IMG/VR virus record: IMGVR_UViG_3300025085_000014
Span: 1-64,000 of that record
Source of the DNA: a virus
Direction: 5' to 3' (one strand)
Length of the DNA: 64,000 nucleotides
Part shown: one piece after another, positions 1 to 10,389 of the stretch
How the letters are laid out: each line of letters starts with the position of its first letter
How positions within the stretch are numbered: position 1 is the stretch's first letter
The notes under the pieces: model-generated
Database searches by the model: none
The model's input: the letters and a program-made list of their open reading frames with translations, nothing else
What the model was told of the DNA's origin: nothing
Translations under genes and position numbers: made by a program

Positions 1-16
1 TAGGTTTGATGATAGC

Positions 17-3000
17 ATGTGCAAATATGAAATAATTGTTAATGCACCCTGTCTTAATTTTAATAGAAACTATTTAATACAAGGAGCAGCTAAAGAAAAT
101 TTTGATTGCACTTGGTCAACTTATTGGGATGATGGTAATAATCCATCTAGAGTTTTAAACATAGACAACGTACCATGGAAACAAATAGTAACTTCAGGAA
201 ATGATCCCTGTGTTATCTATGAGGACACAACAGAATTAGATTGTGAAAAAATTAGATTAGCACCTTTATTAGACACACCTTGCGTTAACCTTTCAAAAGC
301 AGAGAGTGGTGGTCAATTAAGAAATGGAATGTATCAAGCATTCATAGCATACACAGTTAATGAGCAAAAAGTAACAGACTACATAGGTATCTCAAATCTT
401 CAATCATTATTTGATCACCAGGGAACAAGCGGTGGTTTATCTATCAATGTATCAAACCTAGATAAAGAATTTGATTTTTATGAGTTAGTAATACTTTCTA
501 ATAATCAAGAAGCACAAGTAGCAAAAAGAATAGGTTTATACAGTACAGAAACACAATTTGTAGAAGTTGATTATATAGATCCTTCTTTGGTAACTGTACC
601 TTTAGAATTAATTCCTTTACGCAATCCAGCATATGAAAAATCAGATGCTATGTTTGTAGTAAATGATTACCTAATACGTAAAGGTCCTTATGAACAGTTT
701 GATTTTAATTATCAACCTTTAGCAAATAAAATAAAAGCAAAGTGGACAATAGTAGAATATGAATCAGATTATTATCTAAAAGGTGGTAACAAGACTGGTT
801 TAATGCGTGATGAACAATATGCTTTTTTTATTAGATGGATATATAATACAGGTGAAAGATCTTCATCTTATCACATACCGGGTAGAGCACCAAGAACTAA
901 TGGATTTACTCAGTTTCAACAATCTATAAATGAAACAGGAAGTGCAACGGGAAATTTAAATGCATTATCTATTGATGAAAAAAATTGGCAAGTTTACAAT
1001 ACAGCTCAGAAATTACAGACTACTAATGTACCACTTGTTGATGGTGGTGTTTTAATAGCAAATGGAGATATGGGTTATTGGGAGTCAACAGAAAAATATA
1101 ATCCTATTAGACCAGATATTTGGGAGGATTTATGTGGCTTACCTATAAGACATCATAAAATGCCAACGGAAGAAACAGCAGATGAAGTGCGTTTAACAAA
1201 TTCTGATGCAACTAAAATTAGAATACTAGGTGTAGCGTTTGAAGACATTCAAGCTCCAGTCAACAATGATGGTAACCTAATAGAAAATATAGTTGGTTAT
1301 GAAATATTAAGAGGATCAAGAGAGGGTCAAAGATCTATTCTTGCAAAAGGCTTGCTTAGAAATATGAGGGAATATGATATTCCTGAAGGTGGTCAAACAA
1401 CAGGTACAGGTTCTAAAGGTTTGTATCCTAATTATCCATACAATGATTTAAGACCTGATACATATTTTCACAATGGAAATAGTAACTATAGAACTGATGG
1501 TCAACATAATTATACACAATCAAAAGCTGCTTTTGCTCCTTTAACTGGATATAAAAAAGATGTGTTTACTTTTCACGCACCTGATTTAATGTTTAGAAAG
1601 CCTTTTTTAAATGCTTATGAAACAAGAATTTATGGTGAGTTAAGTGGTGAAGCAAATGGTTACTTTGTAAAATCAGAAAATCACCCACAAAATAAATTAA
1701 TAAGAAATGGAGCTGCTTTGATAGCAGGTCTTGTTGGTGTTGGTTATGCTATTTCTGCAGTAAAAGGTCAAGAGACTTATGAGTATACAGGACTATCAAA
1801 TGGGATGTCGGGTGTATTTCCTGATTTAGTAGGTGGTTTTGCTACTTCAATTCCTGGTACTGGTTATTTAACATCAGTAGCTGCTAGTGCAGCCGGTGCG
1901 GGGGTTGCAGTTGCTAAAAATGCTATTGGTAATGCTTTATTAAATGAACTACTTAGTGACCTTACAAGTATTGCGTCTTTATATAGTGGTGGTGGTTTTG
2001 CTAATAAATTAAATTTACAACTCCAAAATGTTGCAAACAATGGATTTGCTTCTATACCTGGGGTTGATTCTGGTCAATACAATACAAAGTATGAAATTAA
2101 AAATCCAACAGGTGCAATACCAACTGTTATAAATGTATTCTTATCTGCTATTATAGCTAGAACAAACATAGCAATAGGTGCACAAGAAATTATAGATTTA
2201 TTTTATAATATGGTAAAAGAGCAAGACTTTGCTTTCAAACACAACTCTCATGGATTTTATTATGAATTTAAAAGGTTATTAGATTCTCAACAATATAGAA
2301 CTAAAACAATAAATGCAAACTATGTAGGAGGTAGTTTTCAAGAGTTTAATGGCTATAAAATAAATAACTTATTTAGACCTTTAACTGTAGCACTTGCTAC
2401 AGAAGATGAAGTAGATATTCCTACAGTAGTTGATAAATCTAGGTATCAAATTGGTGGAGACGCAGACAGTGATACAGGTGATACTTATCTTAGGAGACCA
2501 GGTCAAGAAAGAAAAAGAAATATATCCGCTTTATATGGCGGAATTAAATTTGAATTTGAAAATCAATATGGTCAATTAGATGGTATAAAACAAATTCATA
2601 TGAGAGGTTGTATTGAATTAATAGAACCCGTAAGCACTCAACAAAAATTTAATTCACAGCCTATTTTTTCTGGTGATACCTATGTGGGTAGATTTACTGA
2701 AAAAACGGTAATGCCAATTTTTACAGATTTCTTAAATGGTCAACCTAATGAATTTGCTTATGACTATTTAAAAAGAGTTAATATTCCTTATCCAAGATTT
2801 TGGATGGATACTAGAAAGTTTGATACAGCTGAGTTAGCTAGTGAGATTATATCATTAGGTTTAACCAACTCTGAAAATGCAATGCCTAATGATTTGTTTT
2901 ATTTAGACAGAGGAACAAATAGTACAGCTTCAGGTCTGCAAGCAGTGTTTGGAAACGGATCTGATCCTAACCATGCATTTGCAATGACATACGCTTATAT

Positions 3001-4765
3001 GTATACTCACGTAAATGGAGTTCAAGATTTTTATGTAGAATCAGAGTATAATTTAGCACAAAGAGATTGGGGTGATAATAGTTACGAAAGACACTATGAT
3101 GAATTTAGTTTCACTGATAAAGATGAAATGTTTCATGCTGATCATATTAAAAAAGGCAATCTTTATAAATATGATTTGTCACTAAGTCCGTCTAAATTTG
3201 TAACACAAGTAGTATCATTTGGATCTGTACAGCCAAGAGACTATGATCCGTATGTTGCTGAAAATTGTTATCAGTATTATCCTAAAAGATTGCTATACTC
3301 TTTACAAGCTAAGCTTGAAGCAAAGAAAGATTTTTGGAGAGTTTTCTTACCAAATAATTATAAAGACTTTAAAAGTAAAGTAAATGTAATTAAACCAATA
3401 AGTAAGACAGGAGCCTTAATTCTTTTTCCTTATCAATCACCCAAAATGTTACAAGGTGTTGATACACTACAAACAGATATGGGTACTAAATTAACAGTAG
3501 GAGATGGTGGTTTATTTAATCAACCTTTTCAAAATATTGTTAATAGTGATTTATCTAATGAATATGGTTCATCCGAAAGTGCACGAGGTGTGGTAAATAC
3601 ACCAATGGGAGTGTTCTTTGTATCTCAAGCACAAGGTAAAATATTTCATTATACAGGTAAGTTAGAAAATATAGCCAACAATGGAATGAAGCAGTGGTTT
3701 AATAAATACCTTCCTTCTATTTTAATAAGACAGTTTCCAGCATTGGAACAAAGTCCTTTAAGTGATAACCCTATTAAAGGTGTTGGTTGTCAGACAATAT
3801 ATGATCCTAACTATGACATAGTTTATTTTACTAAAACTGATTATAAACTTAGAGAAAGTTATTTATGTGATGATGGAAGAAGTGGATATGACCCTTTTAG
3901 AACAAAAGGACCACAGGGTGGTTGTGTAGAATTTAATACAATAACTAATTCATTTATATATTTTCCTGAGACTGGTGGAGAGATTGAAATTGAAATTGGA
4001 GATCCTGTATTTTTTCAACAAGCTTCATGGACAGTTTCATATGATCCTAAAACAAGAGCATGGATATCTTTCCATGATTGGCACCCTGAGCTTGTAATAC
4101 CTAGTATAAATCATTTCTTTACTACTAAGACTAGGTTGTCTGATGGCACCGGTGGTATATGGAGACACAATGCTACATGTGCACAGTATGTTAATTACTA
4201 CGGTAAAGATTATCCTTGGGAAGTTGAAATTATAGAAAATACTGGTAACAAGGTTAATACATTACGTAGTGTTGAATACATGCTTGAATCATATGTATAT
4301 GGTGGAGATTTATTAAATGGTTGTGCTGATGATAGATGGCATGATTTAGACTTTAATTTTGATGAAGCAATAATACATAATACAGAACAAGTATCAGGTC
4401 TTTTAAAATTAGACTTGACTCCTAAGAATGATCCTTTTGCTATGGTACAATATCCTGTGATTGGTTTTAATGATATGAGAATATTGTATTCTAAAGAAGA
4501 ACAGAAATATAGATTTAATCAGTTTTGGGATGTGACTATGGATAGAGGTGAATTTAGTACTGTTCAACAGAATATCTTTATCACTCAGGTAAATGGATAC
4601 ATTAGAGACTTAAATAACGCAAATCTTAATTATGCTAAGGAAGAAACTCAACATAAAAGATTTAGACATTATTATAATAAAGTATTATTAAGAAGAAGAA
4701 TTTCAGGTGATAGAAAAATGCTTTTAAAGCTAGCTACTACTAAACTAAATTTATCAATTAGATAA
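17..4765 (+). CDS. crAss-like muzzle / tail stabilization-like virion protein
   Basis: This 1,582-residue protein is probably the tail muzzle ('stabilization') protein that caps the short crAss-like tail. Near the N-terminus it has a Trp/Asp/Asn-rich stretch (WSTYWDDGNNPSR, about residues 33-45). A little after that comes a repeated beta-rich region with the phrase ELVILSNNQEAQVAKRIGLY, which I associate with this family. Two hydrophobic Ala/Gly-rich segments lie near residues 567-590 and 610-655. The rest is Tyr/Asn-rich, as in beta-structured tail proteins. It sits directly before a wall hydrolase, cargo proteins and the RNA polymerase, the order expected in crAss-like genomes. The reading frame is open back to the window edge (codons before the ATG read RFDDS), so the true start could lie outside; a TAG in another frame at 1-3 may end an upstream gene. 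Its stop overlaps the next ATG (TAATG). The family call is inference from recalled motifs and context. Confidence 0.6.
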   Translation: MCKYEIIVNAPCLNFNRNYLIQGAAKENFDCTWSTYWDDGNNPSRVLNIDNVPWKQIVTSGNDPCVIYEDTTELDCEKIRLAPLLDTPCVNLSKAESGGQLRNGMYQAFIAYTVNEQKVTDYIGISNLQSLFDHQGTSGGLSINVSNLDKEFDFYELVILSNNQEAQVAKRIGLYSTETQFVEVDYIDPSLVTVPLELIPLRNPAYEKSDAMFVVNDYLIRKGPYEQFDFNYQPLANKIKAKWTIVEYESDYYLKGGNKTGLMRDEQYAFFIRWIYNTGERSSSYHIPGRAPRTNGFTQFQQSINETGSATGNLNALSIDEKNWQVYNTAQKLQTTNVPLVDGGVLIANGDMGYWESTEKYNPIRPDIWEDLCGLPIRHHKMPTEETADEVRLTNSDATKIRILGVAFEDIQAPVNNDGNLIENIVGYEILRGSREGQRSILAKGLLRNMREYDIPEGGQTTGTGSKGLYPNYPYNDLRPDTYFHNGNSNYRTDGQHNYTQSKAAFAPLTGYKKDVFTFHAPDLMFRKPFLNAYETRIYGELSGEANGYFVKSENHPQNKLIRNGAALIAGLVGVGYAISAVKGQETYEYTGLSNGMSGVFPDLVGGFATSIPGTGYLTSVAASAAGAGVAVAKNAIGNALLNELLSDLTSIASLYSGGGFANKLNLQLQNVANNGFASIPGVDSGQYNTKYEIKNPTGAIPTVINVFLSAIIARTNIAIGAQEIIDLFYNMVKEQDFAFKHNSHGFYYEFKRLLDSQQYRTKTINANYVGGSFQEFNGYKINNLFRPLTVALATEDEVDIPTVVDKSRYQIGGDADSDTGDTYLRRPGQERKRNISALYGGIKFEFENQYGQLDGIKQIHMRGCIELIEPVSTQQKFNSQPIFSGDTYVGRFTEKTVMPIFTDFLNGQPNEFAYDYLKRVNIPYPRFWMDTRKFDTAELASEIISLGLTNSENAMPNDLFYLDRGTNSTASGLQAVFGNGSDPNHAFAMTYAYMYTHVNGVQDFYVESEYNLAQRDWGDNSYERHYDEFSFTDKDEMFHADHIKKGNLYKYDLSLSPSKFVTQVVSFGSVQPRDYDPYVAENCYQYYPKRLLYSLQAKLEAKKDFWRVFLPNNYKDFKSKVNVIKPISKTGALILFPYQSPKMLQGVDTLQTDMGTKLTVGDGGLFNQPFQNIVNSDLSNEYGSSESARGVVNTPMGVFFVSQAQGKIFHYTGKLENIANNGMKQWFNKYLPSILIRQFPALEQSPLSDNPIKGVGCQTIYDPNYDIVYFTKTDYKLRESYLCDDGRSGYDPFRTKGPQGGCVEFNTITNSFIYFPETGGEIEIEIGDPVFFQQASWTVSYDPKTRAWISFHDWHPELVIPSINHFFTTKTRLSDGTGGIWRHNATCAQYVNYYGKDYPWEVEIIENTGNKVNTLRSVEYMLESYVYGGDLLNGCADDRWHDLDFNFDEAIIHNTEQVSGLLKLDLTPKNDPFAMVQYPVIGFNDMRILYSKEEQKYRFNQFWDVTMDRGEFSTVQQNIFITQVNGYIRDLNNANLNYAKEETQHKRFRHYYNKVLLRRRISGDRKMLLKLATTKLNLSIR

Positions 4766-7700
4766 TGGCAAATAAAAAAAGTATAGGGCTACCAGGGGGA
4801 CCAAATGAATACATAACACATGTATCAGAAATGTTTAGTACAGAAGGATATAAAAGAAATAGTCCTGATGTAAACAATCCTTATAACATCATACCATCAA
4901 GTAATATTACTATGGAAGGTGTAGATTTTCCAGTTAGGGGATATGGAAACAATGGTGTTGTTCATGATATGAAACCTGGGGTAAAGAACTATAACTACGG
5001 AGATGCAGATCATGTTATTGAAGTCCCTTTAGCACAAAGAGGAATAGAAATGTTTCAGTCAAAGGGTGAATATAAAGTAGCAAGTGGAGATACATTTTAT
5101 GGTATTGCTAATAAAAATAAAATACCATGGGAAGCATTAAAAGAAGCTAACCCTAATTTAGATTATGAAAATTTAAAGTTAGGTCAACAATTAGTATTAC
5201 CAAATAAAATAGATAGGTCTCCTCCTATACCAAAAGCAGGAGTGTCTAAAAATTCTAATGTATTAGACTATAATGCTTTATCTAATTATTTAGTAGACAC
5301 TAGAGGAGGAACAGTAGATACGTGGGGTCAATTAGCAGATACAATTGCTTATCATGAATCAAGCCCTTGGTCAAGAATGGATCCAAAAGCTAAACAATAT
5401 CAAGGTGGACCTGGTAGAGGTTTATTTCAATTTGAAGGTGAGTCATTTGATACAGCATTAAAAAGATATAAAAATGTTGCAAACGCAAAAGGCTTTACTA
5501 TAAAAGATAGTATTATAAATGCTAAATCAGCTGATCAACTATCTTCAGAAGATCAGTACGCATTATTTTTAGCAAATTTAATTGAGTCAAAAACAAAGCT
5601 TTCAGATTTTGTAGACGGTAATATATCTTCTTTAGACGTATGGTTAACGGGTCATAAAAATGTAGAGGCTGATGGAGACAGAGCTAGTTTCTTAGAAAGT
5701 AAAAAAGCTGCAGAAAAAGAAGGTATTAAGAATGGATATAAAACATTTCAATATGGTAACGGTGAAGAAAGATATGCTGTAGCACAAGATAATACTAGAA
5801 TTGTTAGACCTAGATATAATGTTTCACCTAATTTAGATTTTAAAAAAAATACAGCATTACTAGACTTTTTAGCTGATGATAATCCTAATCAAGTTAATGA
5901 TACTCTTATAAATGAAAGAAGAGTTGCACAAGATAATACAGCTATAAGTAATAACAAATTAAATAAATTAGCATTACTTCCTAACTCAGAGCCAATGTCT
6001 GAGGTTGATTTTGAAAAGTTGATGCAAGAAATATCAGAAGAAGAAAAATTAGTAGATACACCATATAACAGTCCTAATCTTACAGCTGACTTTATTAAAA
6101 AGTCCAATGAATATTCAAGAGGTTGGAAAGATATGAGTGAAGCTAGTGAAAAAGAAATTGAAGATTTACAAGAAGTGTTATTAGAAAAAGGATATAACAT
6201 TGGTAAAACTGGTAAAGATGGTGTATACGGACCTAAAACATATCAGGCTCATGAAGCCATGGTGGATGATTTAAATTTAAATCCTACAGCAATATCTAGA
6301 TATCATAACAAGTATTCTATAGACACTGAAAAAGAAGTAATGGGTATTCAACAAAAACTTGTTGATGAAGGTTATCTTTCCCCTACACTAACTAATAGAA
6401 ATGCAAGTAGCATTGATGGAAAATTTGGTGATCAAACTAAAGAGGCATTGGATGCATATAACACAGCAAATACGCAAGAAGATCCTCAAGCTCAAGTTTT
6501 TAATTTTATACCAAGCAAACTAGATGAGACAAGATGTGCAGCTGGTATGTGTACTATACTTGAAGGAAATGAAGTAATGACAGAGGCGTTGGGTGTTAAA
6601 TATAAAGATGCTTGGGACATATTTGAAAACATGGACAAAAGTGAAAATAGTAATACTGTTTTTAATATATATGATGATACTGCATTTCAAAATGTTAACT
6701 CAGTAGCAGATCTTAAAAGAGTTACTAAAGAAGTAAAAAAGAGAAAACAAACAAAAGCATCAGATTATAAAATAGGTGATATAGTTGGTTTGTATTGGGA
6801 TGGTTCAAGTCATCATCAAGAAACACTAAACTCTAAAACTCATAATACTCATAGCGGTTTTGTTTCAGATGTAGTTGATGGTATTCCAATTATCACACAT
6901 AATGTTAACGGTTCTGTTTTACAACAACCATATAATGAACTAGTTACTGGATGGATAAAAAGACCAAATGAAAATCTTGAGATTAAGTCAAGATATAATG
7001 TTGATGGAATAGAAGATATAGAAGTTAATGATTTAGCAATACAAAATTTAGCATTTAGATATTCTGGTTCTGATGGTAAAAATGTTGAGTATCAAGGAGC
7101 CAGGCTTGAGCAACTTCAAAATATATTTAAAAGAACAAAATATAACTCTTTAAAGATTCCTGAGATATTAAATTCTTCGGTAGATCCTAAATGGCTTGAG
7201 TCAACTGTTATTGGTATAACAGGTGTTGAAACAGGTGTTGGTAGTAGTGTCCCAAGATCAAGAGATGATGTTACTACAGGAACTTTAAAAAATGTTGCTA
7301 GAGGTGTATTTTATGATATTGAAGGGAAAGAAGATAAAGATATTTCATTAGGTATTGGTAAAACCAAACTTGCTTCATTAGACGCTTTTGCAAAAAAGTA
7401 TTTTGATATTAATAGTGTAGAAGACCTTAAAGATGACAATAAAGGTTTAGATGCAATAACATATACGATAACTAAAAACTATGAGCTTTTTAAAGACTAT
7501 GCAAAAGAATATCCTTCATTAGGTTTAACAGAAACTGATATTAGAAATATGTCCATCTTAGCATATAATCAAGGAGCTAACAGATTATTAAAAACAGGGC
7601 GTGTAGATGATAATAGAAGTTCAAGTGAAGAAGTAAAAGCTTTAAGAGATTTATATGATGCTACATTATTAGATATTAATTCAACCAACTATAAATATGT

Positions 7701-8067
7701 TCCTGCCATAGCTGATGCTGCTTTTAAAATGGGTCAAATACTACCAGAAGGAATGCCCGGATCTGTACGTCCTGCTGACTCTTATATTAAAAAGGTAAAT
7801 AGCTACAGATCAGATTTATTTCCTGAATCATTTGCTGCTGTTGAAGAAAATACATCACCTTTTGAAATGTCATCCATGGCACAAGGAGGAGAGTATGGTG
7901 TATACAATAACTATATATATGGTAAATATGATGGTACATCTAGAGAAAAAAGTGCAGCAAAATTATATGACAAACTTAATGTAAAACATTATAAAGAAGC
8001 TAAACAAGAAGGAATGACAGTTCCAAATTATATAATAAGTAAAGTAATCAAACAAACTGATAATTAG
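4765..8067 (+). CDS. multi-domain virion peptidoglycan hydrolase (LysM, lysozyme-like, PG-binding, NlpC/P60-like)
   Basis: An 1,100-residue virion-associated wall-degrading protein. Visible in order: a LysM domain (about 102-146, starting YKVASGDTFYGIA); a lysozyme/transglycosylase-like domain around E198 (YHESSPW) with a GRGLFQFE phrase at 217-224; two peptidoglycan-binding-1-like repeats (about 461-500 and 522-567, each with a GYxx...GxxGxxT core); and an NlpC/P60- or CHAP-like cysteine peptidase candidate with C591 (or C596), H696 and H712. A second goose-lysozyme/transglycosylase-like segment follows, with GITGVETGVGSS near 817-828. The C-terminus carries a QGGEYGVY phrase. It overlaps the muzzle-like gene by one base. 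Its job would be to open the cell wall during genome ejection, or to act as a structural endolysin. LysM and PG-binding calls are firm; the catalytic assignments are motif-based. Confidence 0.75.
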   Translation: MANKKSIGLPGGPNEYITHVSEMFSTEGYKRNSPDVNNPYNIIPSSNITMEGVDFPVRGYGNNGVVHDMKPGVKNYNYGDADHVIEVPLAQRGIEMFQSKGEYKVASGDTFYGIANKNKIPWEALKEANPNLDYENLKLGQQLVLPNKIDRSPPIPKAGVSKNSNVLDYNALSNYLVDTRGGTVDTWGQLADTIAYHESSPWSRMDPKAKQYQGGPGRGLFQFEGESFDTALKRYKNVANAKGFTIKDSIINAKSADQLSSEDQYALFLANLIESKTKLSDFVDGNISSLDVWLTGHKNVEADGDRASFLESKKAAEKEGIKNGYKTFQYGNGEERYAVAQDNTRIVRPRYNVSPNLDFKKNTALLDFLADDNPNQVNDTLINERRVAQDNTAISNNKLNKLALLPNSEPMSEVDFEKLMQEISEEEKLVDTPYNSPNLTADFIKKSNEYSRGWKDMSEASEKEIEDLQEVLLEKGYNIGKTGKDGVYGPKTYQAHEAMVDDLNLNPTAISRYHNKYSIDTEKEVMGIQQKLVDEGYLSPTLTNRNASSIDGKFGDQTKEALDAYNTANTQEDPQAQVFNFIPSKLDETRCAAGMCTILEGNEVMTEALGVKYKDAWDIFENMDKSENSNTVFNIYDDTAFQNVNSVADLKRVTKEVKKRKQTKASDYKIGDIVGLYWDGSSHHQETLNSKTHNTHSGFVSDVVDGIPIITHNVNGSVLQQPYNELVTGWIKRPNENLEIKSRYNVDGIEDIEVNDLAIQNLAFRYSGSDGKNVEYQGARLEQLQNIFKRTKYNSLKIPEILNSSVDPKWLESTVIGITGVETGVGSSVPRSRDDVTTGTLKNVARGVFYDIEGKEDKDISLGIGKTKLASLDAFAKKYFDINSVEDLKDDNKGLDAITYTITKNYELFKDYAKEYPSLGLTETDIRNMSILAYNQGANRLLKTGRVDDNRSSSEEVKALRDLYDATLLDINSTNYKYVPAIADAAFKMGQILPEGMPGSVRPADSYIKKVNSYRSDLFPESFAAVEENTSPFEMSSMAQGGEYGVYNNYIYGKYDGTSREKSAAKLYDKLNVKHYKEAKQEGMTVPNYIISKVIKQTDN

Positions 8068-8083
8068 GCATTCTCCTCAATTA

Positions 8084-8113
8084 TTTGTATATTAATGTTA
8101 TACTATATAGGCA
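8084..8113 (+). promoter_or_regulatory. candidate phage promoter, TTTGTATATTA motif
   Basis: In the 46-base gap before the 8114 gene, the 11-mer TTTGTATATTA (8084-8094) is followed by an AT-rich stretch (TTATACTATATAG) and the ATG. The same 11-mer occurs before 40078 and 40450. The sequence shows the repeat; promoter function is inference. Confidence 0.4.
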
Positions 8114-10387
8114 ATGGATTTAAACAATAAAAGTGTAGACAGCAGAGATCAGCAATCAATTAATGTTGCTATACAACCTATTTATGATGAATTTAAGATG
8201 ATGGCTAATGATGGTCAGACTCCTGAAGAAATTATAATTAAGTTAATGGCTGAAGGTGTAGAGGCTTCTCAAATGAGTCAAGTACTTGAAGCAGTTGGTT
8301 ATTCACCAAGTGCAGTTGTTGATTTATTTCAATCAGCAGAAATTTTAGAGAAACAAAATTTACAACAACAACAACAACAAGAACAGCAGCTTCAACAACC
8401 TCAGCAACAGCAAGATCCTAATGATCAAGCTCCAAGCCAAGAAAGTATTATTGAGATGGCTAAACAAGCTGCACAAAGCACAAGTCAACCTCAAATGCAA
8501 TTTGGTGGTAGTGGTAATAGTGGAAGAGGTCCTCTCTTTGGTTCAGGTCAACCACGTAGACCATTATACTTACCACCTGTAGCAGCAACAGGTAATCTTA
8601 TGGGAGCTGCTATGTTATTAGATGATGCAGCTGGTGATTTATTTGGAACAAAAGACTTAAACGGAGATGGTTTAAGAGATGGTGCTTTTAGTGATATGGG
8701 AGCTAAAAGAGCTAGGTTTAAAAGAAGCCAAGAAGCATTAAATGAATTTACTATAAATAGCAATGGTTCTAACATTGAAGATTATAATTTAAACTTTACA
8801 GATTTAACAAATAATACTTTAAGAACTAATGATCAGTTTAATAGTGATTTACAAAAATACAGCTTATTAGATTTTAATACGGACACTAAAAAATATGAAT
8901 CAATAAATGCAAGCAGTGAAGAAGACTACAAGCTATTAGGTAAAGATCAAAAAAAGAAACTTAATTTTGACAATACATACAATAATGTAGTAGAAAATTT
9001 AAAAACCACGGATCTTACTGATTTAGAAATGATGCTAGCATCTAAAAAATATGATTCTGATCAAGGTCTTAATCTTAACAGATCAAGCTATGATGGTAGT
9101 ACATTGTCTAAAGAACAATTAGAAAATAAGAAAGCAGACTACAAAGATTTAATGTTGGGTAATAAATCTATGAGTAATGATAATCCCTTTATTTATAGTG
9201 GTGTTACAGACGCAGTTCCAGTTGAGGATACCAATACTAGTATTCTAGAAAAGGACAAAAGCATTTTAAGTACTGATTCAAAACTAACGTTTAAGGAATG
9301 GGCTATGAAAGATCCAGTTACAAGAATGACTGGTACTGCAAAGCAAGACTATAACAATTATTTAAATGATACACCAAGTCAACCAGAAGCTCCATCAAAA
9401 TCAGATCTTGAAGAAGCAATGTCTAAGTTAGGAGCCTTTTTTAATAATGGTGTTAATGGAGCTAAGTCTTTTATAAATGACAAAGCAGCACCTTTTATAG
9501 AAGATAAAGCTAAGTCTGTCATGGAAATGTTAGAAAACAAAAAATACGGTGGACTATTACCAAAAGCTCAATATAGTTTACCAGACATGAGCTTTTTAAA
9601 TAATTTAAACATACCATCAGATTCTCCTATGGGGCCAACACCTTTTCAAGAACAACAAGGTCTTTTTGGAAAAAATATTTTAGAATCAGGGGATTTTAGT
9701 AATTACTTTAATCCCATGACTGATTATAAAAGAGATACTCAAATTGTTAAAGACGCTCAATTACAAGCAGGTAAAAAATCAAATACAGATCAAACAACAA
9801 CACCCCCATATGTAGATGAAGCAACTGCTGAAGCAACTTTAGATCTACAAGCTACAACTCCAACTGTAGAAAGAAATAGAAGTATAGGGACAGGTATAAA
9901 AAAGGCTCAGAACTTTATAAAGAACGATCCTACAGTTCAAGCCGTTGGGGCAGGTGCTAATTTCCTTGTTAAGGCAAGTAACCTTGCAAATGAAATATAT
10001 GCAGAAAACAAAGCAAAAAAACGGGATAAAGAGCTACGTGGCTTTGGTGCAGATGACATTTTTGCTACAGTTGAAAATCCACTAAATAAAAGAGGGACAA
10101 CAGATCAATATGGTCTGAATGAAAATGATATGCTTGTAGATGCTTATGCTCAACAACTTACAAGATATGGTGCTGAACTAAAAAAAGGTGGTGAGTTTGA
10201 AGCACATATGATGTTTGATCCTAAAACAGGTAAAGGATATAAAGCCAATGAACCAGCTGATCATGAAAGAATGAAGAAACTAGGTTATCTTCATAAAGAT
10301 GAAATGCAAGGTGGTGGAGAAATAGAAGTTGATAATGATACATTAGCTGCATTAATAGCAGCAGGTGCTGATATAGAAATATTATAA
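8114..10387 (+). CDS. virion cargo-like structural protein with Gln-rich segment
   Basis: A 757-residue protein of unknown enzymatic role, probably a virion or cargo protein by position and composition. Residues about 80-105 are almost pure glutamine, encoded by a CAA/CAG run. The first 75 residues look helical, with a UBA-like hydrophobic pattern (MSQVLEAVGYSPSAVVDLF). Two short motifs recur in neighbours: YGGLLPKAQYSLPD near residues 477-490, which is matched in the next protein, and GGE phrases near the C-terminus (KKGGEFEAHMMFDP, MQGGGEIEVD). The protein ends in an acidic/hydrophobic tail (AAGADIEIL). It starts after a candidate promoter, and its stop is only 2 bases before the next ATG. 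No catalytic motif seen. Confidence 0.6.
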   Translation: MDLNNKSVDSRDQQSINVAIQPIYDEFKMMANDGQTPEEIIIKLMAEGVEASQMSQVLEAVGYSPSAVVDLFQSAEILEKQNLQQQQQQEQQLQQPQQQQDPNDQAPSQESIIEMAKQAAQSTSQPQMQFGGSGNSGRGPLFGSGQPRRPLYLPPVAATGNLMGAAMLLDDAAGDLFGTKDLNGDGLRDGAFSDMGAKRARFKRSQEALNEFTINSNGSNIEDYNLNFTDLTNNTLRTNDQFNSDLQKYSLLDFNTDTKKYESINASSEEDYKLLGKDQKKKLNFDNTYNNVVENLKTTDLTDLEMMLASKKYDSDQGLNLNRSSYDGSTLSKEQLENKKADYKDLMLGNKSMSNDNPFIYSGVTDAVPVEDTNTSILEKDKSILSTDSKLTFKEWAMKDPVTRMTGTAKQDYNNYLNDTPSQPEAPSKSDLEEAMSKLGAFFNNGVNGAKSFINDKAAPFIEDKAKSVMEMLENKKYGGLLPKAQYSLPDMSFLNNLNIPSDSPMGPTPFQEQQGLFGKNILESGDFSNYFNPMTDYKRDTQIVKDAQLQAGKKSNTDQTTTPPYVDEATAEATLDLQATTPTVERNRSIGTGIKKAQNFIKNDPTVQAVGAGANFLVKASNLANEIYAENKAKKRDKELRGFGADDIFATVENPLNKRGTTDQYGLNENDMLVDAYAQQLTRYGAELKKGGEFEAHMMFDPKTGKGYKANEPADHERMKKLGYLHKDEMQGGGEIEVDNDTLAALIAAGADIEIL
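8362..8415 (+). repeat. CAA/CAG trinucleotide tract coding poly-Gln
   Basis: A run of (CAA)n interrupted by GAA, CAG, CTT and CCT codons encodes a Gln-rich linker in the 8114 gene. Such tracts can slip and vary in length; the linker probably joins the helical N-terminus to the rest of the protein. Confidence 0.7.
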
Positions 10388-10389
10388 TT

